From Acinetobacter kookii (GTDB taxonomy: Bacteria; Pseudomonadota; Gammaproteobacteria; Pseudomonadales; Moraxellaceae): a stretch of DNA of 64,000 nt. Below, piece by piece: positions 55,040 to 63,907 of this stretch (the stretch's first letter is position 1; each line of letters begins with the position of its first letter). The position numbers and the translations under genes were made by a program. The stretch spans positions 1 to 64,000 of the forward strand of contig NZ_FMYO01000001.1 of the NCBI RefSeq assembly GCF_900096895.1, in the 5' to 3' direction. Below the pieces are notes generated by a model. That model was not told where the DNA came from. It worked only from the letters and a program-made list of their open reading frames with translations, and searched no databases.

Positions 55040-55906
55040 ATGAACAAATATCCTAAAAGCCCATCCATTGAAGTCCAAGCCCATCAACCGGGTATTCAAT
55101 CGCAAATGCATCCCCAGCCCGAAGTCATCAAACCCAACTATCAGGGAAGCAATAAATTAAAAGACAAAGTTGCCCTGATTACGGGGGGTGATAGCGGCAT
55201 TGGCAGATCAATCGCCGTGCTGTTTGCACGCGAAGGTGCAGATGTTGCCATATGCTATCTGGAAGAAGATGGAGATGCGGAAGAAACCAAGAAAATGGTA
55301 GAACAAGAAGGTCGTCGTTGCCTGCTGTTGAAATGCGATTTGCAACATCACGATGAAATAAGCAAGATAGTTGAAAGAACGCTGCAAAAATTTCAAACCA
55401 TCAATATTTTAATTAACAATGCCGGCGTTCAGTACCCGCAAAAACATATTACAGATATCAATACCCAGCAACTTTTTAAAACCTTTGAAATCAATATACT
55501 GGCTATGTTTTATCTGACCCAAATGGTGATTCCGTATATGAAACAAGGCGATGCAATCATCAACACCAGCAGCATCACCAGTTATCATGGCCATGATCTA
55601 CTCATCGATTATGCAAGCACCAAAGGTGCAATTACCTCATTTACCCGAAGTCTATCCACAAATTTATTGAAAAATAAGACCGGGATTAGAGTCAATGCAG
55701 TCGCTCCCGGACCGATTTGGACACCGTTAATACCAAGCAGTTTTGATGAAGAACAGTTAAAAGATTTTGGTAAGACCACGCCGATGGGACGCATGGGACA
55801 ACCCAGTGAAGTGGCTCCTGCTTACTTGTTTCTAGCCTCGGATGAAGCAAGTTATATATCTGGACAAGTCATTCATGTTAATGGTGGCAGCATTATTAAT
55901 GGCTAA
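55040..55906 (+). CDS. General-stress SDR oxidoreductase (YghA/GsiB-region type)
   Basis: A 288-residue short-chain dehydrogenase with the extended N-terminal tail (SIEVQAHQPGIQSQMHPQP, then YQGSNKLKDKVALITGG) of the YghA/general-stress 39 group. Cofactor motif TGGDSGIGRSIA, NNAG, the catalytic Ser in INTSSITSYHG and Tyr-Lys in YASTKGA are present. The GTG at 55028 is an alternative start. Members of this group are induced by salt, ethanol and drying; the substrate is usually unknown. Confidence 0.85.
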   Translation: MNKYPKSPSIEVQAHQPGIQSQMHPQPEVIKPNYQGSNKLKDKVALITGGDSGIGRSIAVLFAREGADVAICYLEEDGDAEETKKMVEQEGRRCLLLKCDLQHHDEISKIVERTLQKFQTINILINNAGVQYPQKHITDINTQQLFKTFEINILAMFYLTQMVIPYMKQGDAIINTSSITSYHGHDLLIDYASTKGAITSFTRSLSTNLLKNKTGIRVNAVAPGPIWTPLIPSSFDEEQLKDFGKTTPMGRMGQPSEVAPAYLFLASDEASYISGQVIHVNGGSIING

Positions 55907-56070
55907 AGCATTTAAAATTACCGGTTGGAATTTTCTTTAACCATTTAGCCTGTAAGAATAATTTGAATCATGATGAATCAAATCCACACCAAACATTGAC
56001 ATATTATTACCCACCATTCATTTTTTTTTGCTTAAATGAATGAGGCTGTAAATTCAAAGAGGGATTCATT

Positions 56071-56238
56071 ATGCCTAGAGGCGATAAATCATCTTATACT
56101 GCCAAACAGAAGCGGCAAGCCAAACATATTGAGGAAAGTGAAAAAGAGCGTGGGCTTTCCGAGGAGGATGCTGAACGCATTGCTTGGGCTACCGTAAATA
56201 AGCAGGATGGTGGTGGCAAGAAAAAAAGACACCATTAA
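56071..56238 (+). CDS. Small basic MPRGDKS-type conserved protein, 55 residues
   Basis: Begins MPRGDKSSYTAKQKRQAKHI, continues ESEKERGLSEEDAERIAWATVNKQ and ends in a GGGKKKRHH tail. This matches a widely distributed small protein of pseudomonads and acinetobacters, often labelled plasmid-stabilisation protein, with the same MPRGDKS-YT-KQ-RQA-HI start and RAWATVNK motif. A role is not established; the Lys/Glu-rich, soluble composition suggests a stress protein. GAGGG lies 7 bp before the ATG. Confidence 0.75.
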   Translation: MPRGDKSSYTAKQKRQAKHIEESEKERGLSEEDAERIAWATVNKQDGGGKKKRHH

Positions 56239-56256
56239 TAGTTATTTATAGTTTTA

Positions 56257-56280
56257 TAAAGCTCTTTCATCAGAGCTTTA
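56257..56280. terminator. Terminator after the MPRGDKS-type gene
   Basis: Stem TAAAGCTCT/AGAGCTTTA with a 6-nt loop, followed by TTTAATT. Confidence 0.8.
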
Positions 56281-56466
56281 TTTAATTGACCCACCTATCA
56301 TCAGGCCATTTTACCATTTGTCGGATAATGTCATCAGAAAAATAATATAACAGCATGATTATTATTAGCTTTAGAAAATATATGCGTCTGCTGTTCACAA
56401 TTTTTAAAGATTTCAATGAATCTACTCATTTAAAATCTTAGTTTACCCGTCAAAGGGGTGATACAG

Positions 56467-56718
56467 ATGACACTCTATTGCATTAAAAAGAATCAGCATT
56501 TTCTCGCTTATCGAGATCAATTTGATGACTGCCATAATTGGCAAATGTCTGACCTGGATTTAGCCTTAGCAAGCCCATGGTACTGGACGACCGATAAAAA
56601 TGTAGCAAAAATTTTTATTACACAAACTGAAGCAGAAGTTTTTCTAAATACCTATTATGGAGAGTCTTTTATCCAGGCAGAAATAAACTTGTACAGATAT
56701 GAATACGATGAACTTTAA
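56467..56718 (+). CDS. Small hypothetical protein, 83 residues
   Basis: Starts at 56467, after AAAGGGG about 9 bp upstream (a GTG at 56458 is the alternative). The sequence MTLYCIKKNQHFLAYRDQFDDCHNWQ... is aromatic- and Asp-rich, with a WYWTTDKNVAKIFITQTEAEVFL segment, so it should fold as a small soluble domain. No family recognised. Confidence 0.6.
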   Translation: MTLYCIKKNQHFLAYRDQFDDCHNWQMSDLDLALASPWYWTTDKNVAKIFITQTEAEVFLNTYYGESFIQAEINLYRYEYDEL

Positions 56719-56913
56719 TTTGTCCCCCTATCTATGATCTGCCCGACAATTTTATTTAAATAGCTGTTTATTGATCAAAATAGTCGGGCAGCTAGAACTG
56801 ATCATCAACTACCTTAAAGGTTTGAATACGAATAGTGCTAAATTTGTAAGAATGAGGAAGCTGGCCCATGTTTTTTGCTGTAATGAGGATCAATAAAAAA
56901 TAGGAACTGAGCT

Positions 56914-57546
56914 ATGTGCGCAAATTTTGAAGCAATTAAAAAAAATAGGGCATTTCTTCTTGGTCTTTCCGAGCTACAGTTCCAATATCCTGACCATATT
57001 TATCCCTTATATGATGCCCCAATTTTAATTCATGGTGCAGATCGGCCAGAATGGGACCTTGCCAAATTTGGCCTGATTCCTTCTTGGGCAAAAGAATTAA
57101 AATATGGCCGTCATACCTATAATGCACGAACTGAAACCGTGTCTAGTAAGCCCAGTTTTCGTCATGCCTGGCATAAAAATCAGTTTGCACTTGTACCTGT
57201 CGATGCGATCTATGAACCCAAATATATAGATGGCAAACCGCACTGGTACGCCATTTTTCGTAAAGATGAACTGCCCTTTACCCTCGCTGCCATATATGAA
57301 AATGCAGTAATTGAAAACAGGCAGGTTCGCTCCATGAGCCTTCTGACCATCAATGCTGACCATCATCCCTTTATGCGTCAATTTCACACACCCAAAGATG
57401 AAAAGCGCTCAGTCATTGTTATTCCCGAAAATGCGAGAATGGACTGGTTGAATTGCCAATATAATGAAGCGAGTCAATTTTTCTTTGAAATGCAGAATGA
57501 ATATGTTGCTGTCCCTAAAAATCGCGCAGTCATGACTCGACTTTAA
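56914..57546 (+). CDS. SRAP/HMCES-family abasic-site-binding protein (YedK-like)
   Basis: A 210-residue member of the SRAP family, which covalently traps abasic sites in single-stranded DNA through Cys2. The starting MCANFE gives Cys2 after Met removal. Other features are WGLIP-type KFGLIPSWAKE, the NARTETV motif with the essential Asn and Glu, and a His in MRQFHTPKDEKRSVIVIP. The usual HxRMP motif is replaced by FHTPKDEKR, an atypical form. With umuD and umuC it adds to the DNA-damage theme of the region. Confidence 0.88.
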   Translation: MCANFEAIKKNRAFLLGLSELQFQYPDHIYPLYDAPILIHGADRPEWDLAKFGLIPSWAKELKYGRHTYNARTETVSSKPSFRHAWHKNQFALVPVDAIYEPKYIDGKPHWYAIFRKDELPFTLAAIYENAVIENRQVRSMSLLTINADHHPFMRQFHTPKDEKRSVIVIPENARMDWLNCQYNEASQFFFEMQNEYVAVPKNRAVMTRL

Positions 57547-57854
57547 TGTTCACTATTGATCGTAAGTCATCATTACATTCATTTTAAATGATAAAAATCA
57601 GGCCTATTTAATTTAAAAATTTTTCTCAATCATTATTTTCTTCAACTTAAAATGATCAAAAAGAGAGAACATCGAATACTGAGTTTCGCTATAAATTTTA
57701 ATAAGACATAAATTTTTTTCTAAAGCTTGATATTTATGCACTAAGGTAAAGTTGCTTAAAGATTTGTTCCCTTTTGCATATATATGGCGCGAAAGATGAG
57801 AGAATGTCTTAAATTAGAAGGTACAAGATTACCGCTATATAGGAGAGGTATGAA
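57547..57854. other. Non-coding gap
   Basis: Upstream region of the DUF2171 gene, 308 bp, AT-rich. No frame, RNA gene or repeat was recognised. Confidence 0.4.
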
Positions 57855-58088
57855 ATGACTACTATGAACGTAAATGACATTACCAAACATGCAGATGTAA
57901 TTGCTTCAGATGGTCAAAAAGTAGGAACAGTAGATCACCTTCAAGGTACAGATCAAATTAAGTTAACAAGAAATGAAGAAGGTAGTCATCACCTTATTCC
58001 ACTTTCATGGGTAAGTGAAATTAAAGAAAATCAAGTGATGCTTAATGTGGATGCCGAAGAAGTCAAAAGTCATTGGATTACTGCTTAA
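57855..58088 (+). CDS. DUF2171 domain protein, 77 residues
   Basis: Small soluble protein of the DUF2171 family (MNVNDITKHADVIASDGQKVGTVDHLQG, then KLTRNEEGSHHLIPLSWV, E--V-LN--AEE-K-HW). The opening resembles a PRC-barrel-like strand set. Several DUF2171 genes are stress induced. GGAGAGG lies 7 bp before the ATG. A terminator follows. Confidence 0.82.
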   Translation: MTTMNVNDITKHADVIASDGQKVGTVDHLQGTDQIKLTRNEEGSHHLIPLSWVSEIKENQVMLNVDAEEVKSHWITA

Positions 58089-58123
58089 ACAGTTTAGAAC
58101 ACCTTGATATAAGCCCTTTGATA

Positions 58124-58152
58124 TAAGCCCTTTCTTCGCTCTGGAGGGCTTA
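58124..58152. terminator. Terminator with duplicated left arm after DUF2171 gene
   Basis: Stem TAAGCCCT/AGGGCTTA followed by TTTAAATTT. The left arm is duplicated: TTGATATAAGCCCTTT occurs at 58104-58119 and 58118-58133 with a 14-bp period, so two alternative hairpins are possible. Confidence 0.7.
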
Positions 58153-58337
58153 TTTAAATTTGATCCCTTAAAATTTAACAATATTAAAACAGCTTGAGCT
58201 GACCAGCTCTATTTAATTATACTAAAGCTTAAAATATTATTTTTCTGATTTTAATGTTTTTAATAGCCTTTTTTATTCTATAAATTTCTTTATATTTTAT
58301 ATTTAAAAATCAGTTTTTCATAAAATTAAACCTATTT

Positions 58338-58550
58338 TTATTTAAAATTATCTTTACATACCCAAACTTCACCATCTATACGTACTCGATCCGGTCCAAT
58401 CAAATCCAATCTATGACCATAATAATTGGTCAGATTGAGAAAATTTCCATTCTTGTCGTAATTCGCCCATACACCTCGTTGAATATCCGGGCTATCGAGT
58501 TTATAAAATGTAATGAGTTTCTGTGGATATGTAGTTACTATATTATTCAT
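58338..58550 (-). CDS. Small hypothetical protein, 70 residues
   Basis: MNNIVTTYPQKLITFYKLDS... contains RGVWANYDKNGNFLNLTNYYGHRLDL, a beta-rich soluble segment, and ends in DGEVWVCKDN. No known family. It lies 14 bp after the gene at 58565 on the same strand and is preceded by AGGTAAA, so the two form a small operon. Confidence 0.6.
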   Translation of the reverse strand: MNNIVTTYPQKLITFYKLDSPDIQRGVWANYDKNGNFLNLTNYYGHRLDLIGPDRVRIDGEVWVCKDNFK

Positions 58551-58564
58551 TTTACCTGACCTTG

Positions 58565-58786
58565 TTAATTAGCAAAATAAGGTACATCCTCTTCAATAAA
58601 GAATACCTCACCTGTAGAATTCAAAATCCATTGATTGGTGCCCATCATTTTTGTCAATTGTTCTTGGGATGAATCATATACATTCATCAAATGATTCTCC
58701 TCATCATATTCCCCCGTATAAATTACGGTGGGTGATGTATCGAAATCCTCATTCATTTTATGGGCTTTTACAGGTCTGATATTCAT
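58565..58786 (-). CDS. Small hypothetical protein, 73 residues
   Basis: Acidic soluble protein (MNIRPVKAHKMNEDFDTSPTVI...; YDEENHLMNVYDSSQEQLTK; IEEDVPYFAN). The ATG at 58786 has a strong AAAGGAG site about 7 bp upstream. No family recognised. First gene of a two-gene minus-strand operon. Confidence 0.62.
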   Translation of the reverse strand: MNIRPVKAHKMNEDFDTSPTVIYTGEYDEENHLMNVYDSSQEQLTKMMGTNQWILNSTGEVFFIEEDVPYFAN

Positions 58787-58802
58787 GATTAACTCCTTTT
58801 AT

Positions 58803-58830
58803 GTTTAAACGGGCTTCGCTCCCTTTAAAC
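58803..58830. terminator. Hairpin between the mini-protein gene and the small operon
   Basis: GTTTAAA-C-GGG / CCC-TTTAAAC around a CTTCGCT loop (one bulged C). It lies 28 bp after the stop of the Gln-rich gene on the minus strand and before the ribosome site of the 58786 gene. Confidence 0.5.
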
Positions 58831-58858
58831 TTCAATGACCATAGCAATGACTCCTGTT

Positions 58859-58999
58859 TTATTTTTCATTTTGAGACTGCTTTTCAGTATCTTTCTGCTG
58901 ATTATGCTTATGGTCTTGCTGTGGTAAATGATGGGGTTGTTTTATCGGTTGATTCCTTTGATTCATATCTGTTTGATTTTGAGATTTTGACTTAGACAT
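58859..58999 (-). CDS. Gln-rich disordered mini-protein (paralogue 3)
   Basis: A 46-residue protein (MSKSKSQNQTDMNQ...HNQQKDTEKQSQNEK) rich in Gln, Asn, Lys and His, with a Pro/His stretch (QPIKQPHHLPQQDHKHNQQ). AAGGA lies 8 bp before the ATG at 58999, whereas the longer frame from 59047 lacks one. It is similar in size and composition to the two other mini-proteins here but shares fewer exact motifs. Confidence 0.62.
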   Translation of the reverse strand: MSKSKSQNQTDMNQRNQPIKQPHHLPQQDHKHNQQKDTEKQSQNEK

Positions 59000-59503
59000 A
59001 ATACTATTCCTTCTTGTCATTATTTGATGCCAATCAATTAACAACAATTAACGGCCTAATTATTTATCACTCTATCAGAATATACCCAAGTTAACTGAAT
59101 AAAAACAATGATGATGTATCAAAATATAATATTACAATAGTAATACATTAATAATATTAAGCATCCTGACTAAACAAAAAAAATTACCCAATTACTAAAT
59201 AAATTATTAATACATTATTTTTAATAGTAATCTACATACAATTCCAACACATACATAAAATTCCATATTTTATATAGATTTTAAATAATATTTATTTCAC
59301 AAAATCTAAAACAAAAACAATACATAAATAAACATGCAAACAAAACCTCTATATTCATCAGTTTATTGATAACAAATTCTATTATTTGATTAAAAAATAC
59401 AATGTGTAATTAAATTATTAAAAGCCCTTAATGGCTCATCCTTAATTCTTTGGCTCGACCATAGAAAACACTGGCAAGTCAATTTTTACAAAGGATGTGC
59501 ACT
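59000..59503. other. AT-rich non-coding gap
   Basis: About 500 bp of very AT-rich sequence with long A/T runs and repeated TTATTAAT/ATTATTAA words between the mini-protein promoter and the katE terminator. No frame or RNA gene seen. Confidence 0.45.
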
Positions 59504-59532
59504 AAAAAACCCATCATAAAGATGGGTTTTTT
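59504..59532. terminator. Rho-independent terminator after katE
   Basis: AAAAAACCCATC / GATGGGTTTTTT with an ATAAA loop, 29 bp beyond the katE stop. Confidence 0.93.
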
Positions 59533-59561
59533 ATGAAAGACAAATACGAAAATATCATGAT

Positions 59562-61688
59562 TTAAGCTGGTACGGTGTCGGCAATGGCTTCACGCGACCA
59601 CACCCGATGATGACGAATCAGGGTTTTAAACTGTTCCTGTACAGCGGTAAAGTCCTCTGCATTTAAAGTCCCTTCATCGTGTGGCAATTTCAGCTCATGT
59701 AAAAGTTTTTGTTTATCACCCAACAATACAATCGGTTTCAGGTGCTTATAGGCTTCCAAAAGATAATGTTTTGTTACCCCATCTTTTAAAGCCTGCGGGT
59801 AATTATCACCATCTACAAGGACGATAGCATCATAGGCAATGGAAGGCTCAGCTTTTTGCATGCCATCTGATGCAACGGGAGACTGCTGTTGATTAAGCAC
59901 AGGGCCCGGCGTTGGGGTCAATATATGCGCAACAGCTTTTTCAGCCTTAGCCCATTGCTGAATCGCGTCAATATTGGCTTGACTCACGCCATCATGAACC
60001 AATACGGCTATTTTTTTAGCTTGAATATCTTCAGGAATAAACGCTGTCATAGTAAGACGCGCCGATTTTTCTACTGAAGAATTTTTTGCCGGATTTTGTG
60101 GGGCAGTGACTTCTATACCCAGGTTTTTACCCACCTGTTGAGCCAGATCCAGATCTATATTGGCCAACACTTCCTGCACTTCGCGTTGGCGGATATGTGG
60201 ACGTTGTACCTTACTCAATTCGAAGGTGTATGCATCCACCACATGTTTTTGTTCATGCGGCGCCAAGCTTTGATAATAGAGACGTGCTTGCGAGAAATGA
60301 TCTGAAAATGATTCACTGCGCTGACGAATTTTTTTACCGTCTATGCGTTCCTGATAGCTCTCGAAACCGCCTTCCTGGGCAGCAGGCGGAGTTTCGGCTG
60401 GCCAATTGTTATCAATCGAATTGGGTTGGTAGGATGCCTGACCGCGATGAATAAAGCTTTGATGCATGGCATCACGCTGGTTATTATGAAATGGACAAAC
60501 CGGTTTATTAATGGGCAATTGATGAAAGTTTGGCCCACCTAAGCGGCTCAACTGGGTGTCGGTGTAAGAAAATAAACGTGCCTGTAACAGTGGATCGTTG
60601 GTGAAATCTATACCGGGTACAATATGGGCCGGGCAAAATGCCACCTGTTCAATTTCTGCAAAAAAATTATCGACATTACGGTTCAGTACAAACTTGCCAA
60701 TTGGCGTGACCGGAACCAGTTCTTCCGGAATAATTTTTGTCGGATCAAGCAAATCGAAATCAAACTTCATTTCATCTTCTTCAGCGACAATTTGAATACC
60801 GAGTTCCCATTCTGGATAATTCCCCGACTCAATCGCTTCATATAAATCCCGACGGTGAAAATCCGGGTCTTTCCCTGACAGCTTTTGCGCTTCATCCCAA
60901 AGCAACTGGCTTAAACCCTGTTTCGGTGTCCAGTGGAATTTGACAAATATGGCTTTACCTTCAGCATTGATCATACGGAAAGTATGGACACCAAAGCCTT
61001 GAATCGAGCGCAAATTACGGGGAATGGCACGGTCCGACATCGCCCACATCACGGTATGGGCAGACTCCGGTACCAAAGAGACAAAATCCCAAAAGGTATC
61101 ATGGGCTGACCCTCCGGTTGGAATTTCCGTATGCGGTTCCGGTTTGACAGAATGCACAAAGTCCGGAAATTTAATACCATCTTGCACAAAGAAAACCGGA
61201 ACATTATTGCCGACCAAATCGTAATTGCCTTCCTGTGTGTAAAATTTAATCGCAAAACCGCGAATATCCCGCACGGTATCGGCAGATCCCCGTGGGCCTT
61301 GTACTGTAGAAAATCGTACAAAAATGGGGGTCTGGATATTGGAATCGGTCAGGAAGCCCGCTTTGGTATATTGTTCATTGCCCGGATAAGCCTGAAAATA
61401 ACCATGTGCCCCTACACCACGCGCATGCACAATTCGCTCAGGGATACGTTCGTGATCAAAATGGGTGATTTTTTCCCTTAGGATAAAATCTTCCAGTAAG
61501 GTCGAACCTCGTACACCTGCCTTTAAACTGTTTTGATTATCTGCAATCTTTACGCCCTGATTGGTGGTCAGTGCATGATCAGTAGCATCACTGCGTGAAG
61601 CATCTAACTGCTGGGTTTTTGCACTTTCATTCTTTTTGTCTAAAGCATCGGTGCCTGCAACTTCACTTTGCTTAGCTTTATGATTCAT
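59562..61688 (-). CDS. katE: Catalase HPII, large-subunit monofunctional catalase
   Basis: Haem catalase of the large-subunit clade, 708 residues. The distal His lies in [17 protein letters not shown], the Asn in [15 protein letters not shown] and the proximal Tyr ligand in [18 protein letters not shown]. After about residue 560 comes the extra C-terminal DJ-1/GATase1-like domain ([31 protein letters not shown]). The first 60 residues are a Gln/Ser-rich tail typical of HPII. It protects against high peroxide and drying in stationary phase. Single gene with its own terminator. Confidence 0.95.
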   Translation of the reverse strand: MNHKAKQSEVAGTDALDKKNESAKTQQLDASRSDATDHALTTNQGVKIADNQNSLKAGVRGSTLLEDFILREKITHFDHERIPERIVHARGVGAHGYFQAYPGNEQYTKAGFLTDSNIQTPIFVRFSTVQGPRGSADTVRDIRGFAIKFYTQEGNYDLVGNNVPVFFVQDGIKFPDFVHSVKPEPHTEIPTGGSAHDTFWDFVSLVPESAHTVMWAMSDRAIPRNLRSIQGFGVHTFRMINAEGKAIFVKFHWTPKQGLSQLLWDEAQKLSGKDPDFHRRDLYEAIESGNYPEWELGIQIVAEEDEMKFDFDLLDPTKIIPEELVPVTPIGKFVLNRNVDNFFAEIEQVAFCPAHIVPGIDFTNDPLLQARLFSYTDTQLSRLGGPNFHQLPINKPVCPFHNNQRDAMHQSFIHRGQASYQPNSIDNNWPAETPPAAQEGGFESYQERIDGKKIRQRSESFSDHFSQARLYYQSLAPHEQKHVVDAYTFELSKVQRPHIRQREVQEVLANIDLDLAQQVGKNLGIEVTAPQNPAKNSSVEKSARLTMTAFIPEDIQAKKIAVLVHDGVSQANIDAIQQWAKAEKAVAHILTPTPGPVLNQQQSPVASDGMQKAEPSIAYDAIVLVDGDNYPQALKDGVTKHYLLEAYKHLKPIVLLGDKQKLLHELKLPHDEGTLNAEDFTAVQEQFKTLIRHHRVWSREAIADTVPA

Positions 61689-61773
61689 ATTTGCGCCTCT
61701 TTTCTATTCCATTAAACATGTGTTTGATAAAATGAATGCGTTGATCAATAGACATTCGCCTGTATGATTGAAG

Positions 61774-63189
61774 TTAATGAGTAAACTTCTGATTGCTTAG
61801 AAAGGGAAACAGGTAATCGGCAAAACGTTGGGTACACCAGAGACCTGTTTCATGATGATGGGCATGAGGAGCTAAATAAGGCAGCAGTTTATTGATTTTC
61901 ATGGCCAGATTGCCGGTTTCATAAATCTGATGCTGAATATCTTCCAGTTCTCCATCAGATAAAAAACTGAACATAAAATCAGTTTGATCCTCATGTTCAA
62001 GTTGGATTCTGTGTGCATTTAAATCGGCATCTGGAGCAGATTCACCGGCAATCCAGTCATAAATGATCTGCTTTTCAGTAGCCGTAAATACGCCAAACAT
62101 TTTTCCATCTTCCTGGCTAATCAGCTTCCAGAAGCGGCTTTCTTCTGGATTTCTACCCAGCCTGATCCATTTTTTATCAATGAGTACATCAACAAATTCT
62201 TCCACTGACTCGGGTGATGCAAGCCAAGAATTAATGGTTTTGTTATTAAAGGTGCATTTATCATTGTGAATGACATTACCGACCAGGGCTTTACGTTTTA
62301 AAATCTTAATCACCAAAGTGTCTAGATTTAGATTCTTGATAATTTGCCTTGAGGACAAGCCTTTATCACTCAAAGCGAAACCGGCCTTCATTTTTTCTAT
62401 AAAAGACCGCTTGTCATTGAATTTACTGTAAATTTTTTCAAATGCTTTAATGGATAAATTTGCATGTCCATTATCAATATTGTCGATGGTGATATGCAGA
62501 TTGAAATATTTTGAATCTATACCTAATTCTTGCAGTTCATAGTTGGTGATCAGCAGATGTAACGGAAGTTGCTCATAGGCCAGATTAAAACCAATGATTT
62601 CCGGAATGAACTCGGGTGGTGCATAAGCCAGCGCGAGTTGAATTGCAGCTTGATGATAATATTCATCCTCCAGATCTAGTACAAAATGTTCCAGTCCTAA
62701 ATTGATAATAAGATCATTAAATAAGCACACATGGTTGGATTTGGCTAAGCCCAAACCCAGCTCTTCCAGATAAATTTGTATTAGATCTCTGAAAACTGGA
62801 TCATTCCAGTAATGGGTAATGCTAAACAACCAGGAACCGTCAACTTGCTTTACAGGCGCAACTTTAATCAGAAACTCGAATGCCTGCCCCACATTTTTAA
62901 AATATTCTCGCCCTGCTCCGCTATTTCTTCTTTCTAAATAGGCCTGGTATTCAGCACATTGAAGCTTATTATTCTTTAGAATCCAGTCATGGATTTTACT
63001 CACATCAGCGGGAAAATCGTTGGAATTATAATTTAGATTTTGAATTTCTTTTTTTAAAAAATATGAGGCTTTTCTTTCCTTTTCCTGAACAGAAACATCT
63101 CCATTAAGAAAAAAATTAACCATATCAAAATAATTCTGATGATTTTTATCTACTGATTCTAGCGGCTGTTTTTTTACTGCTACTGGCAT
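61774..63189 (-). CDS. Haem-oxygenase-like iron-containing redox enzyme family protein
   Basis: A 471-residue soluble protein that I place tentatively in the haem-oxygenase-like diiron family. The middle region supports this: IYLEELGLGLAKSNHVCLFNDLI, then PEFIPEIIGFNLAYEQLPLHLLI, then YFNLHITIDNIDNGHANLSIKAF, giving Glu, Glu, His, Asp and His spaced as in such diiron folds. The start at 63189 (MPVAVKKQPL) is taken because GGAG lies 8 bp upstream; a longer frame starts at 63216. It lies 85 bp upstream of katE on the same strand. Substrate unknown. Confidence 0.6.
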   Translation of the reverse strand: MPVAVKKQPLESVDKNHQNYFDMVNFFLNGDVSVQEKERKASYFLKKEIQNLNYNSNDFPADVSKIHDWILKNNKLQCAEYQAYLERRNSGAGREYFKNVGQAFEFLIKVAPVKQVDGSWLFSITHYWNDPVFRDLIQIYLEELGLGLAKSNHVCLFNDLIINLGLEHFVLDLEDEYYHQAAIQLALAYAPPEFIPEIIGFNLAYEQLPLHLLITNYELQELGIDSKYFNLHITIDNIDNGHANLSIKAFEKIYSKFNDKRSFIEKMKAGFALSDKGLSSRQIIKNLNLDTLVIKILKRKALVGNVIHNDKCTFNNKTINSWLASPESVEEFVDVLIDKKWIRLGRNPEESRFWKLISQEDGKMFGVFTATEKQIIYDWIAGESAPDADLNAHRIQLEHEDQTDFMFSFLSDGELEDIQHQIYETGNLAMKINKLLPYLAPHAHHHETGLWCTQRFADYLFPFLSNQKFTH

Positions 63190-63436
63190 TTTTATTCTCC
63201 AAGCGGTAATTAGCATATAACCTTAATCTACTTGCGATTCATGAAAAAACCCTATAATTGTTATTCATTCGTTTAATTTATGTTGATTCAATAGTAATCA
63301 AATCTGATTAATCAAAAAGTTAAAATTATAATCACGATTTAAAATGAGAAATGGTTCTCTTTTTAAAATATTTTATTGTTAATATTTTATTTATTATCTA
63401 AAATAAAAATATGATATTAAAATAAAGTGAAGAAAT

Positions 63437-63907
63437 ATGACTACTCAATGCTGTAAATTACTGGCTAAAAAAAAATTAAAAGTGACTTTCATTGAAAGTG
63501 CTTCAGCAGGTTATTTGGCTTACCGTTTTTCACTCACCCCATTTTCTGGCGAAATCTTAAATGGAGCTCTGGTATGTTATGATTTAAAAGTTAAAGAAAA
63601 AGTACTTAAGATATCTCCCAAGCTCATAAAAAAATATACTGCAGAATCTATTGAAATTACTGAAGAATTAGTAAAAAAAGCAAAGAATATATTTACCTCG
63701 GATATATATGTGGGATGTACTGGATTACTCAAACCCGGCGGTTCTGAAACTCCAGAAAAACCTGTAGGAACTTTTTTTTATTCAATTTTATACAAAAACA
63801 AAATATATAATTACCGATGTTTGTGTAAAGGAAAGAAAACAGAAAAATTAAACAAGCTTATCCAATCCATATGTAAAAGCCTCATTAAAATTATTAAAAA
63901 AATTTAA
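63437..63907 (+). CDS. Stand-alone CinA C-terminal domain protein (PncC-like)
   Basis: A 156-residue CinA amidase-type domain. The motif ESASAGYLAYRFSL corresponds to the family's ES-T-GG-LA segment, followed by SGEILNGALVCYDLKVKEKVL, a strong family marker, and GCTGLLKPGGSETPEKPVGTFF. Such proteins deamidate nicotinamide mononucleotide. ESASAG replaces the commoner ESCTGG, and the Lys/Ile-rich C-terminus (KSLIKIIKKI) is unusual, so activity is uncertain. AAGTGAAG lies before the ATG. Confidence 0.8.
   Translation: MTTQCCKLLAKKKLKVTFIESASAGYLAYRFSLTPFSGEILNGALVCYDLKVKEKVLKISPKLIKKYTAESIEITEELVKKAKNIFTSDIYVGCTGLLKPGGSETPEKPVGTFFYSILYKNKIYNYRCLCKGKKTEKLNKLIQSICKSLIKIIKKI

Noticed and set aside
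58801..58995. Plus-strand 64-codon frame overlapping the Gln-rich mini-gene
   Set aside because: It is antisense to a frame with a better ribosome site and begins within a hairpin.
59889..61481. Several plus-strand frames across katE
   Set aside because: Shadow frames of the catalase gene; no independent start signals.
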